A stretch of 64,000 nt of DNA from an uncultured Mycobacteriaceae bacterium (GTDB taxonomy: Bacteria; Actinomycetota; Actinomycetes; Mycobacteriales; Mycobacteriaceae), in the NCBI GenBank assembly GCA_902826815.1, contig CADEGF010000043.1, forward strand, positions 1 through 64,000. The letters are read 5' to 3'. How positions within the stretch are numbered: the stretch's first letter is position 1; each line of letters starts with the position of its first letter. Position numbers and translations under genes: made by a program. A model generated the notes under the pieces. The model saw nothing but the letters and a program-made list of their open reading frames with translations. It was not told the origin of the DNA and searched no databases. Below are positions 8,801 to 18,454 of the stretch, piece after piece.

Positions 8801-9077
8801 GAACAACCCCAACCATCACGAACAGGACATCAAGTACTCCGAGATCGCCTCGTTCGTCCCGTTCCCCGGGGCCAAGCCGGGTGTGACCGTGGCGACCAGC
8901 AGCACCGAGTACGGCGCCGACCTCCTGGTGGCCGGCGTGGCGCCCGGCGGGCAGGAGGTCCGCAAGTACGCCATGGAGCGCCAAGAGCCGGATGCGAAGA
9001 CGGTGGCGCCCAAGCAGATCGCCGACCTGCCGGTGATGCAGGGAATCGCCTCGGCGGCACCACTGGCCGGCCGCTAA
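5895..9077 (+). CDS. Large lipoprotein-type multicopper oxidase with C-terminal FG-GAP repeats
   Basis: 1060 aa. Start ATG 5895 is preferred over 5883 because GGGAG lies 4 nt before it. The N-terminus is a signal peptide ending at a lipobox-like MTAC, so the protein is probably lipid-anchored outside the membrane. All four copper-binding motifs are present: HTHG (near residue 166), HSHRH (about 208), HPMHIH (about 602) and HCHRLNHEDNGLM (about 669, with the axial Met). From about residue 730 follow FG-GAP/VCBS-like calcium-loop repeats (ADVNGDMILDLIVG; TDIDGNALADNIIVG). At about 700 aa the oxidase part is longer than laccase or CueO types, so a metal (Mn or Cu) or phenol oxidase is possible. 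Substrate not determinable. Its stop overlaps the convergent ABM gene by 4 bp. Confidence 0.85.
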   Translation: MRRLRTQSVLLVALTVVISMTAMMTACSREMTAPAPQAGVNAGPDGKPAPFREPVRLSSKDGVLEVRLSAHQSTVNLDTVKEPVTNFMTFGFDLIKGTSSDGASKGDHLYPGPTLHVEPGEKLIVHYDNDLAGLDIQDFFDPAMTPKGGDVPIYPPTLEEAPLNLHTHGLHVSPSGNADNVLLAIPAGMGNTYSYDVPKTMPNGLYWYHSHRHTMTAQQTYYGLAGLLEIGRPDGNLPLVTENDIPVRDMAIQYNFVFDRNGKGHQLNNYSWPQFVSTFTPPQGTQLADGTYQPSLAPVNIADTAMGAEYVTPWWSGPLSPKNNRGQTQFMPSNLIAFDSPTKKIAEKPELPENQRDVQFTINGQFQPELKIKPGQTEIWAIANISDIAYMTLRLTETATGNHPKFAIVGQDGNPYTQVGRPVYGDGTTLDIPPASRYAIAVTMPKEGDLVLEFPPDPKAKEITDPGVVYTNNGTKNPPAVLGDLTVDPKYISYADGFFVFPTQTLIRATPDTGGEGRTTAFEQGQNLDAFTSFVDTSVMSPTVKRAMKITDTIGGDKASNNDPKAVIYMFDPAGFPNVPLIQPRLNSVEEWTITNFNNDAHPMHIHVNDFQVMAIDDPHRGKTGVQAWGLDNVNVPAPIFDDRHVVSTPASLTLRQEFLEFVGTYVIHCHRLNHEDNGLMATINVIPEVSTYAVAVPGGSGKPATVQVRDNNGDKVLATVVPFPDFEGTPSVAMADVNGDMILDLIVGSGKGVAPEVVAYDGNDTTDGLFRTEITRFAPFDASFTGGVNVAGTDIDGNALADNIIVGTGPGTESQIKVFSSKLPDKTGKAPDVFSTFTPYPGSQSGVTMATGMVELGSGRESIVTAPGPGDAPVVKTFRWDLFTPTERAQANGTATQGHSGKPTDPKTTSQFLAYDEDYKDGVALSAGWVAGAEGGAKSIVTGQLGGDGRVKVWSNGSLLDGQPAIYLNNPNHHEQDIKYSEIASFVPFPGAKPGVTVATSSTEYGADLLVAGVAPGGQEVRKYAMERQEPDAKTVAPKQIADLPVMQGIASAAPLAGR

Positions 9078-10045
9078 GGGAGATGCCAGAACACCCTGGT
9101 GACGAGGTAGAACACCACCGTCCAGAACGTCAGCGCGACGACGGCGACGGCGATTCCATGCCGGTTGTTCTTGGCTGCAGGTACATCGGGCGACGGTCGC
9201 AGCCATGGCTTCAGCAGTGGATTGACGTAGAACGGCATCGTCACGAACGACATCAGGAGGCTGGAGAACAGGTTGCCGATGAGAAGCCCCAGCCACAGCG
9301 GCATATGCAACGGTGACAGCATCAGGGTGAGGAACACCACCGTCGGGTAGAGGCCGACCCATACCGCGATGGAGGTCTTCAGCTCCGACGGTGCTGGTGT
9401 GTCGTCACCGTCATCGTCGAAGGCGAACCAACTGCCGAACGAGTTGTCGATGGTGCGGGATCTGAAGTCGGCGAATTTCTCCCCCTCGGCCAACAGGGCC
9501 TTGCGCTCGTCGGACACCAGCCACCGGTCCAGATCTGCCGCGCTGTCATAGCGGTAGAGAGCCGTCCACTCCTCCTGAAGCCCGGCGACCGGACGGAACA
9601 GCTCCGTGCCCCGGAAGCCGGGAAACTTGCTCTCCGCCAGGCGAAGCCGGTCCTGCCAGGCGAGGAATTCGTCGACGTTCTCCGGTCCAACGCGGTGGCT
9701 GACCGCCACTGTCACCAGCGGATCGGCGTAGCGTGCACTACCGCCCAGAATCTGCTGCGTGCCCGGACCGTCGAAGAGATGTTGCCCGGCGTCCAGGCGC
9801 TCCTGACGGGTGGAACTGTTGAGCCACGCCATGACGTGAGGGATGGAGTCGAAGCGATACACCACAACCCACTCCGGCTGTACTGCGGTCGGCGGATTGA
9901 TCTCCGCGGCAATGAAGCCCGGATACTTGGAGGCCTCGTGGTTGAGGTTCTTCTGCCACTCCTCGAAGTCCTGCTCCGAGCCTGCGCGGACCATCTGCCC
10001 GATGATGATCGTGGCCGCGGTGGCGGTGGGATTCTTGATGTCCAT
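9074..10045 (-). CDS. Membrane-anchored double ABM-domain protein
   Basis: 323 aa from ATG 10045. Two tandem antibiotic-biosynthesis-monooxygenase (ABM, ferredoxin-like fold) domains: about residues 12-105 (IIIGQMVRAGSEQDFEEWQK ... EWVVVYRFDS) and about 108-200 (AVSHRVGPENVDEFLAWQDR ... EEWTALYRYDS). They are followed by three predicted membrane helices (IAVWVGLYPTVVFLTLML; LWLGLLIGNLFSSLLMS; VAVVALTFWTVVFYLVTRVF). ABM domains act as cofactorless monooxygenases, quinone-binding or haem-degrading modules. The start codon overlaps the stop of the molybdenum hydroxylase (TGATG), so it is translationally coupled to that enzyme, suggesting a partner at the membrane. Exact function unknown. Confidence 0.75.
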   Translation of the reverse strand: MDIKNPTATAATIIIGQMVRAGSEQDFEEWQKNLNHEASKYPGFIAAEINPPTAVQPEWVVVYRFDSIPHVMAWLNSSTRQERLDAGQHLFDGPGTQQILGGSARYADPLVTVAVSHRVGPENVDEFLAWQDRLRLAESKFPGFRGTELFRPVAGLQEEWTALYRYDSAADLDRWLVSDERKALLAEGEKFADFRSRTIDNSFGSWFAFDDDGDDTPAPSELKTSIAVWVGLYPTVVFLTLMLSPLHMPLWLGLLIGNLFSSLLMSFVTMPFYVNPLLKPWLRPSPDVPAAKNNRHGIAVAVVALTFWTVVFYLVTRVFWHLP

Positions 10046-12762
10046 CAGTTCGCCGGAATCAGCGTGTTCTCGATGAGCCTGCGGTAGATCCGCTCTGGGG
10101 TGAGCGGAAGGTCACGGTAACGGACGCCGGTGGCGTCATGAAGCGCGTTGGCCAATGCAGGTGCCACCGGGTTGACGTTCGACTCCGCAATACCCTTGGC
10201 GCCCATCGGCCCTACCGAATCGGAGGTCTCGACAACCAGAACCTCGGTGCGCGGGATGTCGGCGTAGGTGGGGATGCGGTAGTTGCGCAGGTTGGGATTG
10301 ACCATCGCGCCGCTCTCGTCGACGCGGTAGTTCTCGGTGAGTGCGAAGCCGATCGCCTGGGCAACGCCGCCCTCGATCTGTCCGCGCACCTGCGCCGGGT
10401 TGATCACGACACCCGCGTCGGTGGCATGCACACTGTGCAGAATGCGAATCTCGCCGGTGATCCTGTGCACGGCGATGCGGAAGCCGTGCGCATTGGATGT
10501 GACGCTGCGTGGCGATCCGTATGCCTTTCGCGACACCGAGAACCGGATGCGACGGTCGCGCGCGGCCGCGAGTAATTCGGCCAGCGGCAGTGTGGTCGAA
10601 CCGCATTTCACGGCGTCGTGCTGCAGCGAGCATTCCGCGACGTCGACTCCGACGTGACCGGCGGCGAAGCGCAGAATGCTGTCGCGAAGAGCGGTCGAGG
10701 CCTTCTGTACGGCGTTGCCGGAGACGAACAAGCCGGCGCTGGCGAACGCCCCCGTGTCGAAGCCGGTCCGATCGGTGTCGGACTGCACCAGATGCACCCG
10801 CGACGGCGTCGTACCGAGCACACTGGCTGCGATCTGCACATGGGCCGTCGAGGTACCTTCCCCGAATTCGACTGTGCCGACCGCGATCTCGTATACACCG
10901 TCGTCACGAAGGGTGGCCCAGGCATCGGAGATGTGCTCGGTCGGCGGCGCGGTCTCGTGGATGGAGCTTGCGGTGCCTGTGCCGACCAGCCAGTCGTCGC
11001 CGAGGGCGTGCCCGTTCGCACTGCGCCGCATGGCCGCGTCGACCAGGTCGATACAGGCGGTCAGGCCGTCCTCGGTGAACGTCACGTCGTCGGGATGCTC
11101 GCCGATGGCCACCAGCGCGTCGCCGGGCCGGATCACGTTGCGCCGTCGTAGCTCCAACGGGTCGATGTCCAGCGCAAGTGCGAGTTCGGTCATCGCCGAT
11201 TCGACGGCGAACGACGGCTGGGTCATGCCGTAGCCGCGAAGTGCGCCGCTCGGCACGGTGTTGGTGTACACCGAGTAGCCGTCGAATTTCTTGTTGGGAC
11301 AACGGTATTGCATGACGGCGGCGCCGCCTGCGAACAACGTCTCGCCGCCGTGGTTGCCGTACGCGCCGGTATTCGACACGTTGCGGAAGTGCACGGCGGT
11401 CAGCGTGCCGTCGGCCTTGGCGCCGAGCTTGACGGTGACCTTCATCGGATGCCTTGGCGATGCGGTGGTGAACTCCTCCTCGCGGGTGTACTCCCAGCAG
11501 ACCGGGCGCCCGATGTCGATCGTCGCCATCGCGACCAGATCCTCGGAGATCACCTCCTGCTTGCCGCCGAACCCGCCGCCGACGCGCTTACAGAACACCC
11601 GGAGCTGATCCGGTCGAAGGTCGAACAGGTGTGACAGCTTGAGCTTGCAGATCGACGGCGACTGCGAGCTGGTCCGCACATGCAGCCTGCCGTCCTCCAT
11701 CCAGGCGATCGAGCCGTGGGTCTCGAGGTGGGCGTGCTGGACGCGCGGTGAGAAGTAGGTGCCCTCGTGGATGACGTCGGCCTCCGCGAAACCCGCTGCC
11801 GCATCGCCGACCTCGCCGTGCAGTTCGAGAAGGATGTTGTGCTCGGGATCCTGGATGAACGGGTCGTGGGTGCCGTGCAACTGGGGTGCGCCGTCAGCCA
11901 TCGCCTCTTCTGGGTCGAAGACGGCAGGCAGCACCTCGTAGCTGACCTCGACCTTGCGGCAGCCCTCCTCGGCGGCGCCGATCGAATCGGCGACCACCGC
12001 CACCACCCGCTGGCCCACGAACCGCATGACGTTGTCGAGGACCAGGGTGTCGTCGGGATCGACGAGATGGTCGGTGTGGATCGCCGTGTTGAACCGCTTG
12101 CGGGGAACGTCTTCCCACGTGTAGACGCGGTGCACGCCGGGCACCGCGAGCGCGGTGGTCTTGTCGATCGAGGTGATGCGCGCGTGTGCGTGCGGTGAGT
12201 GCAGCACCTTGAGGTGCAGCATGCCCTCCATCTCGGTGTCCATCGTGTACTCGGCACGGCCGGTTACCACGTCGGTTCCCGCCGGAGCGGCCACGCTTGC
12301 GCCAACGGCCTCGCCGGGTGCCGCCTCTTCGATCTCGACGACCCCGTTGACCGCATCCTCGATCGCCCGATATCCGGTGCAGCGGCACAGGTTTCCCTTC
12401 AGGGCACGCGGCAGGTCCTGCTTCTGCTCGTCGGTGAACGTCGCCGACGTCATGATCATGCCCGCGGTGCAGAAACCGCACTGGAAGCCGGGTGCGTCGC
12501 GGAACTGCCGTTGCACGGGGTGCAGGTCCTCCGGTGTGCCGAGACCCTCGATCGTCGTCACTTCGCGTCCGTCGGCGCGGAACGCGGGCGTGATGCAGCT
12601 GTGCACCGGATCGCCGTCGAGCCACACCGTGCATGCGCCGCAATCGCCCGCATCGCAACCCTTCTTGACGCCGTGCCAGCCCAGCGAGCGCACGAAGGTG
12701 CGGAGGCATTGGCCTGGCCGCGGCTCTTCGTCGAAGGCCTTGCCGTTGATGGTGTAGCTCAT
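10045..12762 (-). CDS. Xanthine dehydrogenase-family oxidoreductase, fused [2Fe-2S] and molybdopterin subunits
   Basis: 905 aa from ATG 12762 (MSYTINGKAFDEEPRPGQ). Residues about 1-80 are a plant-type [2Fe-2S] domain with GCDAGDCGACTVW. Residues about 85-160 hold the second cluster (FQCGFCTAGM, NLCRCTGY). From about residue 175 the molybdopterin subunit begins: hammerhead domain, VGGGFGGKQE, an XDH-type substrate loop GALRGYGMTQ, and the C-terminal GAKGIAESN with the conserved Glu. The FAD subunit is a separate gene just upstream, with an ATGA overlap. Because the loop is GALRGYGM rather than the CO dehydrogenase AYxCSFR, it should hydroxylate an aldehyde or N-heterocycle. Substrate unknown. 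It needs Mo-cytosine-dinucleotide-type cofactor and XdhC-like maturation; the two XdhC homologues in this window lie in the cox cluster. Confidence 0.88.
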   Translation of the reverse strand: MSYTINGKAFDEEPRPGQCLRTFVRSLGWHGVKKGCDAGDCGACTVWLDGDPVHSCITPAFRADGREVTTIEGLGTPEDLHPVQRQFRDAPGFQCGFCTAGMIMTSATFTDEQKQDLPRALKGNLCRCTGYRAIEDAVNGVVEIEEAAPGEAVGASVAAPAGTDVVTGRAEYTMDTEMEGMLHLKVLHSPHAHARITSIDKTTALAVPGVHRVYTWEDVPRKRFNTAIHTDHLVDPDDTLVLDNVMRFVGQRVVAVVADSIGAAEEGCRKVEVSYEVLPAVFDPEEAMADGAPQLHGTHDPFIQDPEHNILLELHGEVGDAAAGFAEADVIHEGTYFSPRVQHAHLETHGSIAWMEDGRLHVRTSSQSPSICKLKLSHLFDLRPDQLRVFCKRVGGGFGGKQEVISEDLVAMATIDIGRPVCWEYTREEEFTTASPRHPMKVTVKLGAKADGTLTAVHFRNVSNTGAYGNHGGETLFAGGAAVMQYRCPNKKFDGYSVYTNTVPSGALRGYGMTQPSFAVESAMTELALALDIDPLELRRRNVIRPGDALVAIGEHPDDVTFTEDGLTACIDLVDAAMRRSANGHALGDDWLVGTGTASSIHETAPPTEHISDAWATLRDDGVYEIAVGTVEFGEGTSTAHVQIAASVLGTTPSRVHLVQSDTDRTGFDTGAFASAGLFVSGNAVQKASTALRDSILRFAAGHVGVDVAECSLQHDAVKCGSTTLPLAELLAAARDRRIRFSVSRKAYGSPRSVTSNAHGFRIAVHRITGEIRILHSVHATDAGVVINPAQVRGQIEGGVAQAIGFALTENYRVDESGAMVNPNLRNYRIPTYADIPRTEVLVVETSDSVGPMGAKGIAESNVNPVAPALANALHDATGVRYRDLPLTPERIYRRLIENTLIPAN

Positions 12763-13565
12763 GCGAGCTCTCCCCGGATCTCTTCTGCGAAGTGGCCGAC
12801 CAGGTGTCGCCGGTGGTCGGGCGTGCCGTTCGGGTCGTCGAACCACACGTCGTCGGGTATCGCGTCGATGTGGTGCCGCAGCGTGTCGGCGTCGGGAAGC
12901 GAGTCGAAGGCGAGCCGCACCGGACGTGTTGTGGCCGCCGTGATGGTCAGCAGGAGATCGCCCGCGTCCTGGGTAGCGATCATGAACACGGTCGAGCGGC
13001 CCAGATGGGTCAGCGTGAATCGCCTGTGCGCGTATCGCTTTCGCAGCGCGCGGACTCCGATGTCGATCTTCCGGAGGAGCTCGCCGGGGGCGAGGATGTT
13101 GTCGTGGTTGCCGGTGACGAAGTCGGCCGCTTCAACGGAGCGTTGCGATCCGTCGGTCGACTGCAGCGTGTAGACGGCCTCGAGTGCGACGGTCATGGTG
13201 ATCATCGGCCCCGCAGGAAGCGACATGCAGATGTTGCCGCCGACGGTCGCGCTGTTCCACACCTTGAACGATGCAAGGAAGGCCTCGCAGCTGGTGCGGA
13301 ACAGCGGTGCGGCCCGCCATTCGGACGGCGGCGAGAACTCGTAGAGGTCGCGAACCGTGCACATCGCGCCGATCTCAAGGCCCTCGTCGGTGGCAACCAG
13401 CCCGTCCCAGCCGAGCGGAACCAGGTCGATGAGGCGGCGCAGGTCAGGTTGCTGGTCGGAGAACAGCCAGGTCCCGCCCGCCAGCCACGCATCGCCGTCG
13501 CGCCAGTCGCTGCCCGGACGCTCTGAAGGCCTTCTGACGACCTCGGTGATGGTGTTGATGTCCAC
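12759..13565 (-). CDS. FAD-binding subunit of a molybdenum hydroxylase (CoxM/XdhB-like)
   Basis: 268 aa. I chose GTG 13565 (reading VDINTITEVVRRP) because GAAGGG lies 8 nt upstream. An ATG at 13613 in the same frame has no ribosome site. The vanillyl-alcohol-oxidase-like FAD fold shows AWLAGGTWLFS near residue 30 (the AGGT phosphate-binding loop), TVGGNICMSLPAGPM near residue 120 (the second FAD loop), and a C-terminal CO-dehydrogenase-flavoprotein domain. It would pass electrons from the [2Fe-2S] clusters of the fused partner encoded immediately downstream. It is the first gene of the operon FAD subunit, fused Fe-S/Mo subunit, ABM membrane protein. The next 500 bp upstream contain only a pseudogene and the divergent clpB promoter. 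Confidence 0.85.
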   Translation of the reverse strand: MDINTITEVVRRPSERPGSDWRDGDAWLAGGTWLFSDQQPDLRRLIDLVPLGWDGLVATDEGLEIGAMCTVRDLYEFSPPSEWRAAPLFRTSCEAFLASFKVWNSATVGGNICMSLPAGPMITMTVALEAVYTLQSTDGSQRSVEAADFVTGNHDNILAPGELLRKIDIGVRALRKRYAHRRFTLTHLGRSTVFMIATQDAGDLLLTITAATTRPVRLAFDSLPDADTLRHHIDAIPDDVWFDDPNGTPDHRRHLVGHFAEEIRGELA

Positions 13566-13671
13566 GTCAATGGCCCTTCGGAGAATGGGAACGCAGAACG
13601 CTGCGGCTGGCAATGCCGCGTAGCCGACTCTAGACGCGCAACCCCAAGATCGCGGGTTTTTAACGAGGTGG

Positions 13672-13939
13672 TCAGGGGTTTGCCAGCTGGCGCGGCGTCA
13701 TGCCTGCCCGCCGCGACGTCCTCGACCGCATCGGCTGCGTGACGAATGCATCGGCGCCCCGCTCCGAGCCGCGCGCACGCGACCCCGCCGGTCGCGACCA
13801 CCAGGCGCCAACCGGTACCGTCCAGGCCGTCGATCACATTGCGGTACACGTCGATTCGATCGGGGTAGGAGGTGCCGAACGCCGCCAGCGCCAGCGGGCC
13901 GTCGCCAGGAGGCGGTGCGGCGGCCACCGCGATATGCAT
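13672..13939 (-). pseudogene. Degenerate C-terminal fragment of a GT1/MGT-type glycosyltransferase
   Basis: On the minus strand, one frame reads [33 protein letters not shown] and ATGG, which is the nucleotide-binding domain entry of macrolide-type (GT1) glycosyltransferases. After a frame change the sequence reads AHAFVTQPMRS, resembling the downstream ADAFVTHGG motif, then stops at 13672. No intact frame covers both halves and the catalytic N-terminal domain is absent. I read this as a decayed fragment of the same broad family as the intact gene at 52665-53855. It occupies most of the 504-bp space between the FAD-subunit gene and clpB; the rest is the clpB promoter. Confidence 0.55.
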
Positions 13940-13982
13940 CGCAATCCATTGTCCAGACGGAGCCCGGCCAAAAAAAGCTAAA

Positions 13983-14003
13983 GTTGAGCGGAACAGACTC
14001 AAC
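13983..14003. promoter_or_regulatory. HAIR element (predicted HspR operator) upstream of clpB
   Basis: GTTGAGC - 7 nt - ACTCAAC is a perfect inverted repeat matching the HspR-associated inverted repeat consensus (CTTGAGT-N7-ACTCAAG) except at the outer base and the innermost base of the left arm. In M. tuberculosis HspR represses clpB, dnaK and acr2 through such sites. It lies 67 bp before the clpB start. Confidence 0.8.
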
Positions 14004-14016
14004 CTTGACGGCGTTG
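13989..14016 (+). promoter_or_regulatory. Predicted SigH/SigE-type promoter of clpB
   Basis: CGGAAC at 13989-13994 and CGTTG at 14012-14016, separated by 17 nt, fit the mycobacterial stress sigma consensus (S-GGAAC ... S-GTT). The -35 element falls inside the spacer of the HspR box, so repressor and stress-sigma control would be mutually exclusive on the same DNA. The predicted leader is about 45 nt. Confidence 0.55.
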
Positions 14017-14069
14017 CTCAATACGACCAGCATTTTCTACAGACTTCTAGAGGACGAAACGGAGGTGTC

Positions 14070-16621
<2,552 letters not shown>

Positions 16622-16628
<7 letters not shown>

Positions 16629-16638
16629 GCTACAGCCG
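16622..16638 (+). terminator. Small hairpin at the clpB stop codon
   Basis: CGGCTG - agcta - CAGCCG forms a perfect 6-bp stem spanning the clpB stop. There is no U-tract, as is common for mycobacterial candidate terminators. Weak evidence; it could equally be a chance hairpin in GC-rich DNA. Confidence 0.3.
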
Positions 16639-16737
16639 GATCTCGCCCAGCTCGAATTCGCGGGTCTCGACGTGCAGGTGCTGGTCGTGCTGCGCGGATT
16701 CACCTCCACCGTTCGCTGGGGCACCCGGGAAGAACTA
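16630..16737 (-). pseudogene. 3' fragment of an unidentified gene
   Basis: A short minus-strand frame reads FFPGAPANGGGESAQ then HDQHLHVETREFELGEIRL and stops at 16630. It is closed upstream by a stop at 16735-16737, where the transposase remnant overlaps. The composition (HLHVETREFELGEIRL) looks like a genuine protein C-terminus rather than a shadow frame, but no family can be named. It may be the tail of a gene truncated when the IS element inserted. Low confidence. Confidence 0.25.
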
Positions 16738-16863
16738 CGGATCGCGATTGTCACGTGGATCGAACGGACCTGGCGCCGGCGCCGGCGCCAGTCCGACCTC
16801 GGGCGGTTGAGCCCGATCGAATTCGAGACAATCATGATCACGCCGGCCAGTCAGACCGCGTGA
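16711..16863 (+). mobile_element. IS3-family transposase C-terminal remnant
   Basis: The frame reads VRWGTREELRIAIVTWIERT, then RRRRRQSDLGRLSPIEFETI and ends at TGA 16861. It matches the end of IS3-family (DDE integrase) transposases, which typically read W-TREELRLAIVTWIE-TYHRRRRQ--LGRLTPVEFE. Only the last ~50 residues remain; the DDE core and terminal repeats are missing, so it is an inactive scar. It marks a recombination point between clpB and a block of foreign-looking or decayed genes (16.7-18.5 kb). Confidence 0.75.
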
Positions 16864-17011
16864 CCGAAACCATCCCCTGATCGTGCAGCAGACTACATGT
16901 TTGAGGAGAACTGGTCGCAAAAACGTTTTGGCATCTAATGCACCCCATCCGGACGCGGTTGCAAACGTCTCGCTAAGTCTTCGACTAGATCAACAACGAA
17001 AGGACTCCAGA

Positions 17012-17920
17012 ATGGAAGCGACGAACCCGAACAACTCGTGGCAGCAGTTCATGTCGTCCCAATGCGAAGTGACATTACCTGCAGGCCAGGTCGCCCACAT
17101 ACCTGTGCGCGTGCGGTACATCGACACCGGAGAGCCGACCGAAGGCACTCTCCTGTTACTGCATGGAATACCGACATGGGGTTACCTCTACCAGTCAGTG
17201 ATTCCGCTGTTCGTCGCCGAAGGGTACCGCGTCGTTGCGCCCGATTTCCTTGGCCACGGATGGTCAGACCGCCGTGACCGCTTCGACCGGTCGTTTCAAG
17301 ACCAGGCCCGGATGGTCATCGCACTGCTTTCGGCGCTCGATGTTGCCCGGGTAGACGTCGTCGGTCACGATACCGGCGGAGCCGTTGCACTCATCCTGGC
17401 CATCGAGCACACCGGTCTCATCGAGCGTTTGATCATCACCAATTCTGTCTGCTACGACCGCTTCGATGACGACATGCTTGACTTCGGTCACCCGCTTCGA
17501 TGGAAGGAGCGCCCGATCGAAGACATTGTCAGCGCACTCGATGAGACTCTTGCGGCCGGCTTGTCGAACAATGGCCAGTTAACACCCGAGTTCCGCGCTG
17601 GAATCATCGCACCCTGGGCTACCGATGAAGGAAAGCTGAGTCTTATTCGGAACGCCTCGGCATTGAACGCCAACCAGACTATGGCTCTCGTCGACCGCCA
17701 CCATACGATCTCCGCCCCAACAATGGTTCTATGGGGCTTAGACGACCCGTGGCAGAAAGCTGAGGATGGACAGAGACTGGCGAATGAGATTCCTGGGGCC
17801 ATCTTTCATGGACTCAGCAACGCCTCACATTGGGTGCAGCAAGACGTGCCGGAGCAATTCGCTACGGCCGTAATCGATTTCCTGGCGCCGCCCTTCGCCG
17901 AGCGGGACCTGTCAACTTAG
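17012..17920 (+). CDS. Haloalkane-dehalogenase-like alpha/beta hydrolase (Asp nucleophile)
   Basis: 302 aa, ATG 17012 with GAAAGGA about 8 nt upstream. Alpha/beta-hydrolase fold: oxyanion HGIPTWGY (residue 51), nucleophile elbow VVGHDTGGAVAL with Asp120 in place of Ser, acid in WGLDDPW (Asp244/245), and histidine in NASHWVQQ (His273). An Asp nucleophile is the signature of dehalogenases and epoxide hydrolases, which form an ester intermediate released by water. The coding sequence is visibly less GC-rich than neighbours, with codons such as cgt, gat, tct and aat, and sits next to an IS scrap. This suggests recent acquisition. Halogenated or epoxide substrate unknown. About 150 bp of AT-richer non-coding DNA precedes it. 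Confidence 0.8.
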   Translation: MEATNPNNSWQQFMSSQCEVTLPAGQVAHIPVRVRYIDTGEPTEGTLLLLHGIPTWGYLYQSVIPLFVAEGYRVVAPDFLGHGWSDRRDRFDRSFQDQARMVIALLSALDVARVDVVGHDTGGAVALILAIEHTGLIERLIITNSVCYDRFDDDMLDFGHPLRWKERPIEDIVSALDETLAAGLSNNGQLTPEFRAGIIAPWATDEGKLSLIRNASALNANQTMALVDRHHTISAPTMVLWGLDDPWQKAEDGQRLANEIPGAIFHGLSNASHWVQQDVPEQFATAVIDFLAPPFAERDLST

Positions 17921-18008
17921 GGGCGAGTGCACGATGCTTACTAACTGATGCAGCGCACACAGGGTTATCGGCCGACCTCTTGCACGCGCGGTTGACCGGG
18001 AAGTAAGC

Positions 18009-18454
18009 CTACGACTCGTTGTGGCCGTGTCGCTGTTGACACTCTCGGCATCGCAACGACAACGCAGCTCGCCGTGCGCGCCGCCCAGCGCCGTCACCGC
18101 GCGTTTCGCCGCGACAGATCCCCTCGACGACGGCAATGGTGGCCTGTGGCAGCGTCCGGAATCGTTCCGTCAGTGAACCGAACACCGACAGCTCGTCGTG
18201 CAGCGACGTGTCGTCGGTCGGCAGTCCCGCAATCAGCTCGACGTCGGCGTGCGCAATGAAGAACTCCGGATCTGCCGAGTCGACAATCAGCACACGCAGC
18301 TCGCGTCGGCCGCGACTTCTGTTGTCAGGCGCTCGATCTCACCCATCAAGGTGACGTCGAGCAGGTTGATGGGCGGGTGGTCGATCGTCGCGCGGCAAAT
18401 TCCGCCGTCGACCGCGACGTGCAGGAGTCGGTAGTCGTCGTAGGCCCTGGACAC
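18009..18454 (-). pseudogene. Frameshifted and truncated enoyl-CoA hydratase/isomerase
   Basis: From GTG 18454 the minus strand reads VSRAYDDYRLLHVAV, ICRATIDHPPINLLD and GEIERLTTEVAADAS, then hits a stop near 18290. One base out of frame it continues VLIVDSADPEFFIAH, ADVELIAGLPTDDTS, SLTERFRTLPQATIA and VVEGICRGE before degenerating. This is the N-terminal half of a crotonase-family protein with a single-base frameshift and a lost C-terminus, including the oxyanion and catalytic loops. Non-functional. The rest of 17921-18540 holds nothing else I can recognise. Confidence 0.75.

Noticed and set aside
10045..12762. Second CO dehydrogenase (form II CoxL)
   Set aside because: The active-site loop is GALRGYGM, not AYRGAGR or AYxCSFR, and the Fe-S domain is fused, so it is an XDH/aldehyde oxidase-type enzyme.
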